64,000 nucleotides of DNA from an uncultured Clostridia bacterium (GTDB lineage Bacteria > Bacillota > Clostridia > TANB77 > CAG-508): assembly GCA_934133005.1 (NCBI GenBank), contig CAKPAI010000006.1, positions 1-64,000 on the forward strand. Direction: 5' to 3'. Below the pieces are notes generated by a model. It searched no databases, was not told the DNA's origin, and saw only the letters and a program-made list of their open reading frames with translations. The position numbers and the translations under genes were made by a program. Of the stretch, positions 33,886-42,964 are shown in pieces; positions within the stretch are counted from its first letter, which is position 1, and each line of letters opens with the position of its first letter.

Positions 33886-34852
33886 TGTTGCTGCATATAA
33901 TCTAGAAAATTTAATTAGTGAAAATTTAGAATCATTTATAAAATGTAAAGAACGAGAGTTATTAGAAGTTCTTGTAATTGATGATGGTTCAAAAGATAAT
34001 ACTGCAAATATCGCAAAAGAATATGAAGATAAATATCCTGAAACTATTAGACTTATAAAAAAGAAAAATGAGGGAGCCGGTTCAACAGTAAATTATGGAA
34101 TAAAAAATGCAACTGGAAAGTACTTTAAGATGATAGATGGAGACGACTGGGTAAAATCAGAAGAGTTAGATAATCTTATAAATGAATTGAAGAATATTGA
34201 TGTTGATATGGTTATAACAAATTATATAACTTATAATGAAGCAACAAAACAAATTATAGATAAAACAAATTATAATGTTGAAAGTGGAAAAAAAGTTAGT
34301 CTTTTAGAAATAAGTAAAAACAATAATGTACAAATGCACAATGTATTGTACAAAACAGAAATATTAAAAGATAATAACATTGTATTAGATAATGGTTTTT
34401 ATACTGATATGGAGTATTTACTATTACCTATACCATATGTAAATGACATTATATATTATAATTTTGATATATATATGTATAGAGTTGCAAGGGAAGGACA
34501 AAGTGTAAGCTTATCAAGTATGCAAAAGCATATAGACATGCACAGATTAGTATTAGATAGGTTATTGAAATACTATGAAGAAAAGGCTGAAGGACTAGAC
34601 AATGATAAATCTGGATATATGTTAAAAAAGATTTCAGATATGGCTGATACCCAATTATCTACACTTTTAACCTTTGAAATAAATGAAGAGCAAAAAAAGA
34701 AAATAAAAGATTTCGTAGAATTTATAAAAGGATATGAAAAAGTTTATGACATTTTCAAAAATGGAAAAAAGGAAAAAATTTTATTAAAAAGTAATTTTAT
34801 ATTGACTAAATTTGCATCAAAGATGGTCTTAAAAAGGCTTTATAATAATTGA
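33860..34852 (+). CDS. GT2 glycosyltransferase
   Basis: 330 residues from the ATG at 33860 (GAAGGAG upstream; the TTG at 33845 gives a few extra residues). GT-A fold: I-S-V-A-A-Y-N-L-E, V-I-D-D-G-S-K-D-N-T, K-M-I-D-G-D-D-W. Acceptor and sugar unknown. Confidence 0.85.
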   Translation: MSEKILTISVAAYNLENLISENLESFIKCKERELLEVLVIDDGSKDNTANIAKEYEDKYPETIRLIKKKNEGAGSTVNYGIKNATGKYFKMIDGDDWVKSEELDNLINELKNIDVDMVITNYITYNEATKQIIDKTNYNVESGKKVSLLEISKNNNVQMHNVLYKTEILKDNNIVLDNGFYTDMEYLLLPIPYVNDIIYYNFDIYMYRVAREGQSVSLSSMQKHIDMHRLVLDRLLKYYEEKAEGLDNDKSGYMLKKISDMADTQLSTLLTFEINEEQKKKIKDFVEFIKGYEKVYDIFKNGKKEKILLKSNFILTKFASKMVLKRLYNN

Positions 34853-34866
34853 TAGGAAGAGGACGT

Positions 34867-36315
34867 ATGAACAAAAATTCTGTAAAAAAGAATTACATAT
34901 ATAATTTAATATATCAAATATTAGTAATTTTGATTCCACTAATAACAACTCCGTATTTATCTAGAGTACTTGGATCAGAGGGAATAGGAATATATAGTTA
35001 TACAATTTCAATTGTAACATACTTTGTACTATTTGGTTCTTTGGGGATTTCTATGTATGGTCAAAGAGAAATTGCATATACAAGAGAAGATGTGACTAAA
35101 AGAACAAATGTGTTTTGGGAACTTAATATTATAAAAACAATAACTATGATTATTTCAATAGTAACGTTTATATTCACATTTGGAAATGGACAACAATATT
35201 CTGTATATTATAAAATTTTAGTATTGGAATTGATAGCAAATATTTTTGATATTAGTTGGTTCTTCCAGGGACTAGAGGAATTTAAAAAGACTGTAACTAG
35301 AAATACAATAGTAAAGGTTTTAAGTGTTATATGTATCTTTTTGTTTATAAAGAAGCCGGATGACTTATGGTTATATATTTTAATATATACATTATCAAAT
35401 TTATTTGGAAATATAAGTTTGTGGTTGTACCTTCCTAAGTACTTAAATAAAGTTAATATTAAAAAACTAAAACTTAGAAGACATATTGTACCAATACTAA
35501 GTTTATTTGTACCTCAAATTGCGATGCAGGTATATCTAGTACTAGATAAAACTATGTTAGGAAGTATGTTAAATAATATGTCGCAAGTAGGAAATTATGA
35601 GCAGTCACAAAAAATTATAAAGACAGCACTAACATTAGTTACTGCCCTTGGAACTGTAGTTGCACCAAGAATTGCTAACATTATTTCAAGCGGAAATAGA
35701 GAAGAAGTAAGTAAGTATTTAGAAAAATCTTTTAGATTTGTATGGCTATTAGGTTTTCCTATGATGATGGGACTAATAGCTGTTTCTGACACGGTAGTTC
35801 CGTGGTTCTTAGGTGAAGGTTATGAGGAATCTAAAGGACTTATAAAAATAGGTTCAATGCTTATTATGGCAATTGGATTAAACAATGTAAGTGGAATACA
35901 ATATTTAATTCCAGCGAAAAAACAAAATATATATACAAAATCAGTTATAATAGCAGCTATAGTTAATTTAATTATGAATTTAGTTCTTATTCCCAAATTC
36001 AAAGCAGGGGGAGCACTTTTTGCATCAGTTATGGCAGAATTCCTAATTATGATTGTACAGCTAATAGATATTAGAAAAGATGTAAATATTTCAATTGTTG
36101 TTAAGAATTCTGGAAAATATATTATAAGTTCATTTATTATGTTTATTATAGTGTATTTTATAGGAAAAAATATGAACCCTACAATATATACAACTGCAAT
36201 ACAAGTTGTGATAGCAGGTATTATATATGCCATAATGTTAGTTGTACTAAAAGATAGCTTTGTAATTGGAATAATACAAGATTTAAAAAAGAAAATACAA
36301 AGGAAGGATATATAA
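34867..36315 (+). CDS. Wzx-like polysaccharide flippase
   Basis: 482 residues from the ATG at 34867 behind AGGAAGAGG. Twelve to fourteen hydrophobic helices and the PST-family features I-T-T-P-Y-L-S-R-V-L-G and G-I-G-I-Y-S-Y-T near the N-terminus. It moves lipid-linked repeat units across the membrane (MOP superfamily). Confidence 0.9.
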   Translation: MNKNSVKKNYIYNLIYQILVILIPLITTPYLSRVLGSEGIGIYSYTISIVTYFVLFGSLGISMYGQREIAYTREDVTKRTNVFWELNIIKTITMIISIVTFIFTFGNGQQYSVYYKILVLELIANIFDISWFFQGLEEFKKTVTRNTIVKVLSVICIFLFIKKPDDLWLYILIYTLSNLFGNISLWLYLPKYLNKVNIKKLKLRRHIVPILSLFVPQIAMQVYLVLDKTMLGSMLNNMSQVGNYEQSQKIIKTALTLVTALGTVVAPRIANIISSGNREEVSKYLEKSFRFVWLLGFPMMMGLIAVSDTVVPWFLGEGYEESKGLIKIGSMLIMAIGLNNVSGIQYLIPAKKQNIYTKSVIIAAIVNLIMNLVLIPKFKAGGALFASVMAEFLIMIVQLIDIRKDVNISIVVKNSGKYIISSFIMFIIVYFIGKNMNPTIYTTAIQVVIAGIIYAIMLVVLKDSFVIGIIQDLKKKIQRKDI

Positions 36316-36322
36316 GTAAGCA

Positions 36323-38296
36323 ATGTCAAAAATAAAGAGAATAGTTAGAGCGGCTATTGGTGATAAAAATTGGAAGCATTTATCTATTGCAAAAAGAAAT
36401 TATCAGAAATTGAATAATAGCAACAATAATATATCAAAAGTAAAAGCAGTAATGAAGACTAAGTTGTTAAAAGACTATAATAGATTGTTTCAATCAGTAC
36501 ATTTAGAAAAAAGTGAAGATAAATATTTTTACTATTCAATAGATGTTTTCAAAGAATTATATTATGATAATGACATAATTGGAAATTTAATGGTTGATTA
36601 TGAAAAAATCTTAAAGAAGTCTTTACAAGAGTATAAAGAAGAGTCTTCAGGTATTTATAAAAAATGTATAAATGCAATAGAATACTTTATTGATAGAGAA
36701 GAGTCAATAATTGAAAACGATAAAATTAAAGGCAATATAGATGGAATAAAAAATAGAAGTGCTAATTCTTTTCAAGACGCATTGCAACGTATATTATTTT
36801 TGAACCAGTTGTTATGGCAAACAGGACATTACTTAAATGGTCTAGGAAGACTAGACAAAATATTGATTGAATATTATGAAGAAGACTTGAAAAATAGTGT
36901 TATTGCATATGATGAGGCTAGACAAATGGTAAAAGAATTTTTAGAAATATTACATCGAGACTACTATTATAAGAGCAATTCCTTAGCAGGAGATACGGGA
37001 CAAATAATAATACTTGGTGGCGAAGATAAAGATGGTAGCTATTTATGCAATGAATTGACATATATGTTTATAGATATTATCAAAGAAATGCAAGAACCTG
37101 ATCCTAAAATCTTATTAAGAGTAAGCAGACATACACCTAGAAAATTAATTGAAAAGTCACTGGATTGTATAAAGACTGGAATTGGATGTCCATTATTTGC
37201 AAATGATGATGTGATAATACCAAAATTGATTGAATTTGGATTTGATGAAAGTGATGTATTTAACTATGGAACTGCTGCATGTTGGGAACCATTTATTACA
37301 GGAAAGTCATTTGACCAAAATAATATTAAATCAATATCTTTCATGAATCCATGGCAAAAAATGCTAGAAAACGAAGATTTAAGCAAGTTCAACTCCATTG
37401 AAGAAGTTATAAACTGTTATTATAATTATTTAGAAAAATATTTAGATGAATTTAAGACTGAAGTTGATAAAATAAAGTTTTCAAAAGATCCATTATTATC
37501 AATATGTACTGATAACTGTCTAAAAGACAATAAAGATATAGCAGATGGTGGGGCAAAATATAATAATTATGGATTTACAGGAGTGGGAATTTCTAATCTT
37601 GTAAATTCAATTCTTATGGTTGATGAATATGTATTTAAAAGAAAAAAATATAGATTAGAAGAGTTCTATAATATAATAAAAGAAAATTATGAAGGACAAG
37701 ATGATTTATTAAAGGAAATAAAAGAAAATAAAAATAAATATGGCAAAGACGAAGAAAACGTACTAAAAATGTCAAATGAAATCATTAAAAAAGTATCATT
37801 ATTTTTTGAAAATAAGAGAAATCCTTTAGGGGGAAAGTATAAGTTTGGGCTTAGTGCACCATCATATATAGAAGAATCTAAAAATTTTCCTGCTTCATTT
37901 GACGGAAGAAAGTATGGAGAGCCATTTGGAGTGCATATTTCTTGTGATGTATTAAATGGATATACAGAATTAGTCCAATTTGCAGCAAAATTAGATTATG
38001 GTGAAGGTCGTTTTAATGGAAATGTAATAGATTTCTTTGTATCTCCTAATTTCATAGAAGATAATTTTGAAAAATTTGTTGACTTTCTAATGGCAAGTAT
38101 AAAAATTGGATTCTTTGAAATGCAGATGAATGTAATAAGCAGTGAAAAACTATTAGAAGCGAGAAAAAATCCAGAAAAATTTCCAAATTTAATAGTAAGA
38201 GTATGGGGATTTAGTGCATACTTTAATGATTTACCAGAAGAATATAAAGAATATATTATTGAAAGGGCTTTAAAAAGTGAAGGAAAAATTACATAA
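36323..38296 (+). CDS. Glycyl radical enzyme (pyruvate formate-lyase superfamily), unknown substrate
   Basis: 657 residues, shorter than the usual 750-850. The catalytic cysteine is Cys320 in Y-G-T-A-A-C-W-E-P-F, with Glu two residues later as in dehydratases/lyases (C-x-E). The radical glycine is Gly629 in R-V-W-G-F-S-A-Y-F, 28 residues from the C-terminus, the normal place. The first 60 residues are basic and look unlike the family. The adjacent gene encodes the matching activase. The pair lies between the flippase and a GtrII-like gene in the polysaccharide locus. C-x-E lyases of this family act on diols, glycerol, choline, isethionate or hydroxyproline; here a polymer building block or side chain is the natural suspect, but this is inference. 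Confidence 0.88.
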   Translation: MSKIKRIVRAAIGDKNWKHLSIAKRNYQKLNNSNNNISKVKAVMKTKLLKDYNRLFQSVHLEKSEDKYFYYSIDVFKELYYDNDIIGNLMVDYEKILKKSLQEYKEESSGIYKKCINAIEYFIDREESIIENDKIKGNIDGIKNRSANSFQDALQRILFLNQLLWQTGHYLNGLGRLDKILIEYYEEDLKNSVIAYDEARQMVKEFLEILHRDYYYKSNSLAGDTGQIIILGGEDKDGSYLCNELTYMFIDIIKEMQEPDPKILLRVSRHTPRKLIEKSLDCIKTGIGCPLFANDDVIIPKLIEFGFDESDVFNYGTAACWEPFITGKSFDQNNIKSISFMNPWQKMLENEDLSKFNSIEEVINCYYNYLEKYLDEFKTEVDKIKFSKDPLLSICTDNCLKDNKDIADGGAKYNNYGFTGVGISNLVNSILMVDEYVFKRKKYRLEEFYNIIKENYEGQDDLLKEIKENKNKYGKDEENVLKMSNEIIKKVSLFFENKRNPLGGKYKFGLSAPSYIEESKNFPASFDGRKYGEPFGVHISCDVLNGYTELVQFAAKLDYGEGRFNGNVIDFFVSPNFIEDNFEKFVDFLMASIKIGFFEMQMNVISSEKLLEARKNPEKFPNLIVRVWGFSAYFNDLPEEYKEYIIERALKSEGKIT

Positions 38297-39063
38297 TGGA
38301 AGAAAATAATGTAATAATAACTAATATTCAAAGATTTTCACTTCAAGATGGTCCAGGAATCAGAACAACTGTGTTTTTTAAGGGATGTAATTTAAGATGT
38401 CCATGGTGTTCAAATCCTGAAAATTTAAGTTTTGAAATAGAAGAGTATGTAAATGGTAATTCAAAAGGAATATATGGATATAAAGTATCATTAGAAAATT
38501 TATTTGATGAGATAATGAAAGATAAAGATTTTTATGGAGAAGATGGTGGAGTAACTTTCTCAGGAGGGGAATGCTTATTTCAAATAAAAAAAATAGAACC
38601 ACTATTAAAAAGATTAAAAAGAAACAATATAAACATTTGTATAGAAACCGCTTTAACTGTACCAGAAGAATTTTTAGATGTTGCACTAAAATATGTTGAT
38701 TTATTCTATGTTGATATGAAGGTTTTAGATGAAAATATTGCTAAAAGGATAAATGGAGATCCTAAATTGTACAAGAAAAACCTAGAATTATTGGATTTAT
38801 CTAAAAAAGATTATATAATAAGAATTCCTATTGTAGAGGACTACACCTATACAGATAAAAACATCAAGGAAATTATAGAAATGTTAGGAAAAATCAAGCC
38901 ACAAAAAGTGGAAATATTTAAAATTCATAGTCTAGCAAAGAAAAAGTATGAAACTCTTCAAAAAAAAATGAATATTTTTAGAGAAATTTCTAATGAACAG
39001 ATGGAAAAGATAAAAGAGAAAATAGAAAAATTGGAAATAAAGTGTGATATCATAAAAATATGA
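38296..39063 (+). CDS. Glycyl radical enzyme activase (radical SAM)
   Basis: 255 residues. R-F-S-L-Q-D-G-P-G-I-R-T-T-V-F-F-K-G-C is the activase signature, and Cys31, Cys35 and Cys38 form the C-x3-C-x2-C cluster that binds the [4Fe-4S]/SAM centre; F-S-G-G-E follows. The extra ferredoxin-like cysteine insert of most non-PFL activases is absent, so it is of the short PFL-activase architecture. Start overlaps the stop of the glycyl radical enzyme (TAATG type), so the two are translationally coupled. Confidence 0.92.
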   Translation: MEENNVIITNIQRFSLQDGPGIRTTVFFKGCNLRCPWCSNPENLSFEIEEYVNGNSKGIYGYKVSLENLFDEIMKDKDFYGEDGGVTFSGGECLFQIKKIEPLLKRLKRNNINICIETALTVPEEFLDVALKYVDLFYVDMKVLDENIAKRINGDPKLYKKNLELLDLSKKDYIIRIPIVEDYTYTDKNIKEIIEMLGKIKPQKVEIFKIHSLAKKKYETLQKKMNIFREISNEQMEKIKEKIEKLEIKCDIIKI

Positions 39064-39075
39064 GGGGATATTTAG

Positions 39076-40653
39076 ATGAACAAAATAGAAATAAAAGAAC
39101 CAATTGAATATATTAGAAAACTGAAAAAATATATTGGAAAAAATGAGATATTAGCTGTTATTACAACAATTATTGTTGGAATGTTAACTAATTTTAATTT
39201 CATTATAACAGAAGCATTACAGCCAGATGCGTTATCAATTGTAAATTGGAATATTGCATCCGAGTGGGAAATATCTCTAGGAAGATATGGAATTAAATAT
39301 ATAAATTTATTAAGGTTCGGACTAGTAAATAAGTTTTTAATTGTTTTTATAAGCTTATGTTTTATAACGATAAGTATGATTTTTATTATAAAAACATTTA
39401 AAATCAAAAACAAACTGTTGATTGTATTACTGTCAGCAATTATTGCAGCTGCACCACAGGTCGCTGAAACATTTTTCTTTATATATTGTGCAGATGTGTA
39501 TTGTCTAGCATTTTGCTTAGCAACTGCAGTAGGATATTTATTAGATAAGTACTTTGAGAGTAAAAAGGTAGTGGCGTTAATTGGTGCAATGTTACTAACT
39601 GCTTGTGTATGTTCATTCTATCAAGCGTACTTAGGAGTAGTATTGGGAATAACAGTTACTTTATTAGTAAGGTATCTTATAGAAAATGTTAAATTAAAAG
39701 AGGTAGTTTTAACGGCAGTAAAATTTATAGTAACAATTTTTGTTGGAGTACTTGTTTATTATATCATTTTAAAAATAGTATTGTTAATTAATAATATAGA
39801 GATGGCTTCATATAAAGGTGCTAATTCACTGGGAATTACTACTATTATGAGTTTGTCTAAAACGATACTTCAATCATATAAAGATTGTTTTGAATTTTTC
39901 TTTGGAAATACTATTATTTATAATAGCTTCTGGAGAAGAAGAAAGATATATGGTCTTATTGCAATTTTAAGCATTATATGTGTAGCATGGAAGTTTATTA
40001 AAGAAAAATATGAAATGAAACCTATTAGAATAATTTGTTTAATTGTATTACTACTAGTTTTTCCAATTGGTATTAATATAATGGATATAATAGCACCAGA
40101 TACATCCATTAATCTTGTAACTGGACCTGGAATAATAACTTTATTTATTTTGGCTATTGTTATAGAAAATTATAGAGAAAATACATCTATAAGTAATCTT
40201 ATGAAATGGGGACAAAGTATATTCTTAGTAATAATTATATGGACTTTTGTATTGAGTAACACATACACTGCAATGGCAAGAGAAGAAACTTATAGAAATT
40301 ATTATACGATATCAAATGATATTTATAATAAAGTAACTCAATTAAGTGGGTACTCAAAAGACAAAAACTGGATGTTTAGTTATTATATAGAATATAGGCC
40401 AAGTAATTTAGATAGAACGAACGGATTTGTTACATTGAATTATGAAACTTGGAATAATTATAATGGAACTAGACAGAATATCAGTTTTTATAAAAGATAT
40501 TTAGGTATTGATATATCAATTTGCTCAAAGCAAGATTATGATAAAATAGTTGCATCAGAGGAATTTAAGAAAATGCCAGTATATCCAAGTGATGGATCAA
40601 TAAAGATTATAAATGATATTATAGTTATCAAAGTGTCTGATAATACATTTTAA
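39076..40653 (+). CDS. GtrII-like (Glucos_trans_II) membrane glycosyltransferase
   Basis: 525 residues, about eleven helices and a C-terminal extracytoplasmic tail. The N-terminal loop P-D-A-L-S-I-V-N-W ... W-E-I-S-L-G-R-Y-G-I resembles the GtrII/GtrC-type glucosyltransferases that decorate O-antigens from polyprenyl-phosphate sugars. Such proteins need a GtrB-like donor synthase; genes of that kind are at 56.98 and 62.7 kb. Confidence 0.7.
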   Translation: MNKIEIKEPIEYIRKLKKYIGKNEILAVITTIIVGMLTNFNFIITEALQPDALSIVNWNIASEWEISLGRYGIKYINLLRFGLVNKFLIVFISLCFITISMIFIIKTFKIKNKLLIVLLSAIIAAAPQVAETFFFIYCADVYCLAFCLATAVGYLLDKYFESKKVVALIGAMLLTACVCSFYQAYLGVVLGITVTLLVRYLIENVKLKEVVLTAVKFIVTIFVGVLVYYIILKIVLLINNIEMASYKGANSLGITTIMSLSKTILQSYKDCFEFFFGNTIIYNSFWRRRKIYGLIAILSIICVAWKFIKEKYEMKPIRIICLIVLLLVFPIGINIMDIIAPDTSINLVTGPGIITLFILAIVIENYRENTSISNLMKWGQSIFLVIIIWTFVLSNTYTAMAREETYRNYYTISNDIYNKVTQLSGYSKDKNWMFSYYIEYRPSNLDRTNGFVTLNYETWNNYNGTRQNISFYKRYLGIDISICSKQDYDKIVASEEFKKMPVYPSDGSIKIINDIIVIKVSDNTF

Positions 40654-40675
40654 AATACTTATTAAAGGAGAAATT

Positions 40676-41782
40676 ATGAAATACGATTATTTAGTAGTAG
40701 GTACAGGGCTATTTGGAGCAATATTTGCGTATGAAGCAAATAAAAGAGGAAAAAAATGTTTAGTAATAGATAAAAGAAATCATGTGGCTGGAAATATCTA
40801 TACAGAAAATATAGAAGGAATAAATGTGCATAAATATGGAGCTCACATATTCCATACTAGCAATGAAGAAGTATGGGATTACATACAACAATTTGTAAAA
40901 TTTAATAGATATACAAACTCACCAATAGCAAATTATAAAGGCGAAATATATAATATGCCATTCAATATGAATACATTCAATAAACTTTGGGGAGTAATAA
41001 CTCCAAAAGAGGCTAAGGAAAAAATAGAAGAAGAAAAAAGACAAGCTGGAATAGAAGAGCCTAAAAATTTGGAAGAGCAGGCAATTTCATTAGTTGGAAA
41101 GACTATATATGAAAAACTTGTAAAAGGATATACTGAAAAACAATGGGGAAAGAAAGCAAAAGAACTTCCAAGTTTCATAATAAAAAGACTACCTGTAAGA
41201 TTTACATATGACAATAATTATTTCAATGACTTATATCAAGGTATACCAATGGGCGGATATACGCAAATCATTGAAAAAATGCTTGAAGGAATTGATGTAA
41301 AATTAAATTACAATTATTTTGAGCATAGAGAAGAATTAGATAATATAGCTAATAAGACTATATTTACAGGTCAAATAGATAAGTATTATGATTATAAATT
41401 TGGAGAGCTTGAATATAGAAGTTTAAGATTTGAAACTGAAATATTAGATATGCAAAATTATCAAGGAAATGCAGTTGTCAATTATACTGAATATGAAATT
41501 CCATATACAAGAATTATTGAACATAAGCATTTTGAATTTGACACAACTTCACCAAAAACAATTGTTACAAAAGAATATCCAGACAGTTGGAATAAAGAAA
41601 AAGAACCATATTATACAATAAACAATGAAAGAAATAATAAGCTTTATGAGAAATATGCAGAACTTGCAAGTAAAGATGATAAAGTTATATTTGGTGGTAG
41701 ATTAGGTAGCTATAAATATTATGATATGGATAAAGTAATACTAGAAGCGTTAAACACTGTTAATAAAGAATTAGAAAAGTAG
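40676..41782 (+). CDS. glf: UDP-galactopyranose mutase
   Basis: 368 residues. FAD enzyme converting UDP-Galp to UDP-Galf. Seen: V-V-G-T-G-L-F-G-A-I-F-A-Y-E (flavin site), D-K-R-N-H-V-A-G-N-I-Y-T, Y-G-A-H-I-F-H-T, and F-G-G-R-L-G-S-Y-K-Y-Y-D-M-D near the end. AAAGGAG precedes the ATG. Its presence indicates galactofuranose in the surface polymer. Confidence 0.96.
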   Translation: MKYDYLVVGTGLFGAIFAYEANKRGKKCLVIDKRNHVAGNIYTENIEGINVHKYGAHIFHTSNEEVWDYIQQFVKFNRYTNSPIANYKGEIYNMPFNMNTFNKLWGVITPKEAKEKIEEEKRQAGIEEPKNLEEQAISLVGKTIYEKLVKGYTEKQWGKKAKELPSFIIKRLPVRFTYDNNYFNDLYQGIPMGGYTQIIEKMLEGIDVKLNYNYFEHREELDNIANKTIFTGQIDKYYDYKFGELEYRSLRFETEILDMQNYQGNAVVNYTEYEIPYTRIIEHKHFEFDTTSPKTIVTKEYPDSWNKEKEPYYTINNERNNKLYEKYAELASKDDKVIFGGRLGSYKYYDMDKVILEALNTVNKELEK

Positions 41783-41791
41783 GATAAAAGT

Positions 41792-42964
41792 ATGGAAAAT
41801 GAAAACTCTGTAAGTCTTGCGACTGTACACACACACACACACACCGGAAATCCTATAAGAACAAGAAACTTCGTTTTTGATTTATTATATGTGCTAGCAA
41901 TTATAATGGTTGTAGACGACCATACTAATATACAAGTGGGAATACTTAGTAAGTTATTTCCATATGATTCATTCTTTATGCCAATGTTTGTATTTATATC
42001 AGGATATTTTTATAAGAAACAAAATATTCTTGAAAATGTAAAACATAAAGCAAAAAAGATGCTAATACCAGCAGTCATATGGAATATAACTATGTTAATA
42101 ATTGCATTATTTATTGACAAAATAATTGGAACGCACTGGTTTTATATGCCGACTGTGAAATCATTTATTATATCATTGTTTGATGGAACAATGACATCTT
42201 TAAATGGTCCAGCTTGGTTTGTGGTTATGTTACTATGGGTTTCTATAACTTATAATATATTAAGAAATATAATAAAGCCCAATAATAAAGTAACAGATAT
42301 AATAGTAACAATTGCATTGACTCTGTTAGGATTTACATCAGTATATTTATGTGCAAAGGGGTGGTGCAACAGAGGCGTTAAATATGTTTTTCTATTAAAA
42401 TTATCTTTTTATATTCAATTTTTTAATTTAGGGTATATCTTTAAGGAATACTTTGAAGAGAAAATCAAGAGAATAAAGAGATGGAAAATATATATAACTT
42501 GCATAACTGTGAATTGTATACTCATTTTGATATTTGGTGAAAAAGTGAATTTCTTTGGAACATCAGAAATGAATGGATTCTCATATTGGTTCTTGCCATT
42601 TATAACATCTTGTACAGGAATACTTTTTTGGTATACAGTAATGAGCTTTTTGGCTCAGAAGATAGAGAAAAATGAAAAAATTACATTTGTAGCAAAAAAT
42701 ACATTTACTATTATGGAATCACACTTGATGTTTGCCAATATTATAAATATATTGTTTTATATATTATATAAAAAGAATATATTAGAAAACTTTAATTGTG
42801 ATGTCTTTAGGTATACTGCATGGAACGGTGCAGCATGGGCGTCAAAACCATTTTCTGGAATGTTAGGATTTTTGTTAGGAATTACTCTAAGTATAGTGTT
42901 AGCAATAATATTAGATAAGGGAAAGAAAAAAATTAGAAAGATAATTGGAACAAGTTATGAATAA
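41792..42964 (+). CDS. Acyltransferase-3 family membrane protein with in-frame (AC)9 tract
   Basis: 390 residues. After a 20-residue leader that includes S-V-S-L-A-T-V-H-T-H-T-H-T-G, the protein has about ten helices and the Acyl_transf_3 start F-V-F-D-L-L-Y-V-L-A-I-I-M-V-V-D-D-H-T, with F-M-P-M-F-V-F-I-S-G-Y. Such enzymes O-acetylate surface sugars. The His-Thr repeat is encoded by (AC)9 at 41827-41844. With 9 units the frame is open (ON); with 8 or 10 units the frame hits a stop within about 12 codons. The gene overlaps the next by 8 bases, so switching it off should also affect its neighbour. Note the catalytic H in D-D-H-T where most relatives have a G-H. Confidence 0.85.
   Translation: MENENSVSLATVHTHTHTGNPIRTRNFVFDLLYVLAIIMVVDDHTNIQVGILSKLFPYDSFFMPMFVFISGYFYKKQNILENVKHKAKKMLIPAVIWNITMLIIALFIDKIIGTHWFYMPTVKSFIISLFDGTMTSLNGPAWFVVMLLWVSITYNILRNIIKPNNKVTDIIVTIALTLLGFTSVYLCAKGWCNRGVKYVFLLKLSFYIQFFNLGYIFKEYFEEKIKRIKRWKIYITCITVNCILILIFGEKVNFFGTSEMNGFSYWFLPFITSCTGILFWYTVMSFLAQKIEKNEKITFVAKNTFTIMESHLMFANIINILFYILYKKNILENFNCDVFRYTAWNGAAWASKPFSGMLGFLLGITLSIVLAIILDKGKKKIRKIIGTSYE
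41827..41844 (+). repeat. (AC)9 dinucleotide tract inside acyltransferase gene
   Basis: Nine perfect AC units starting at codon 12 of the gene at 41792; encodes the alternating His-Thr stretch. Such a tract is prone to slipped-strand mispairing. Confidence 0.97.
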
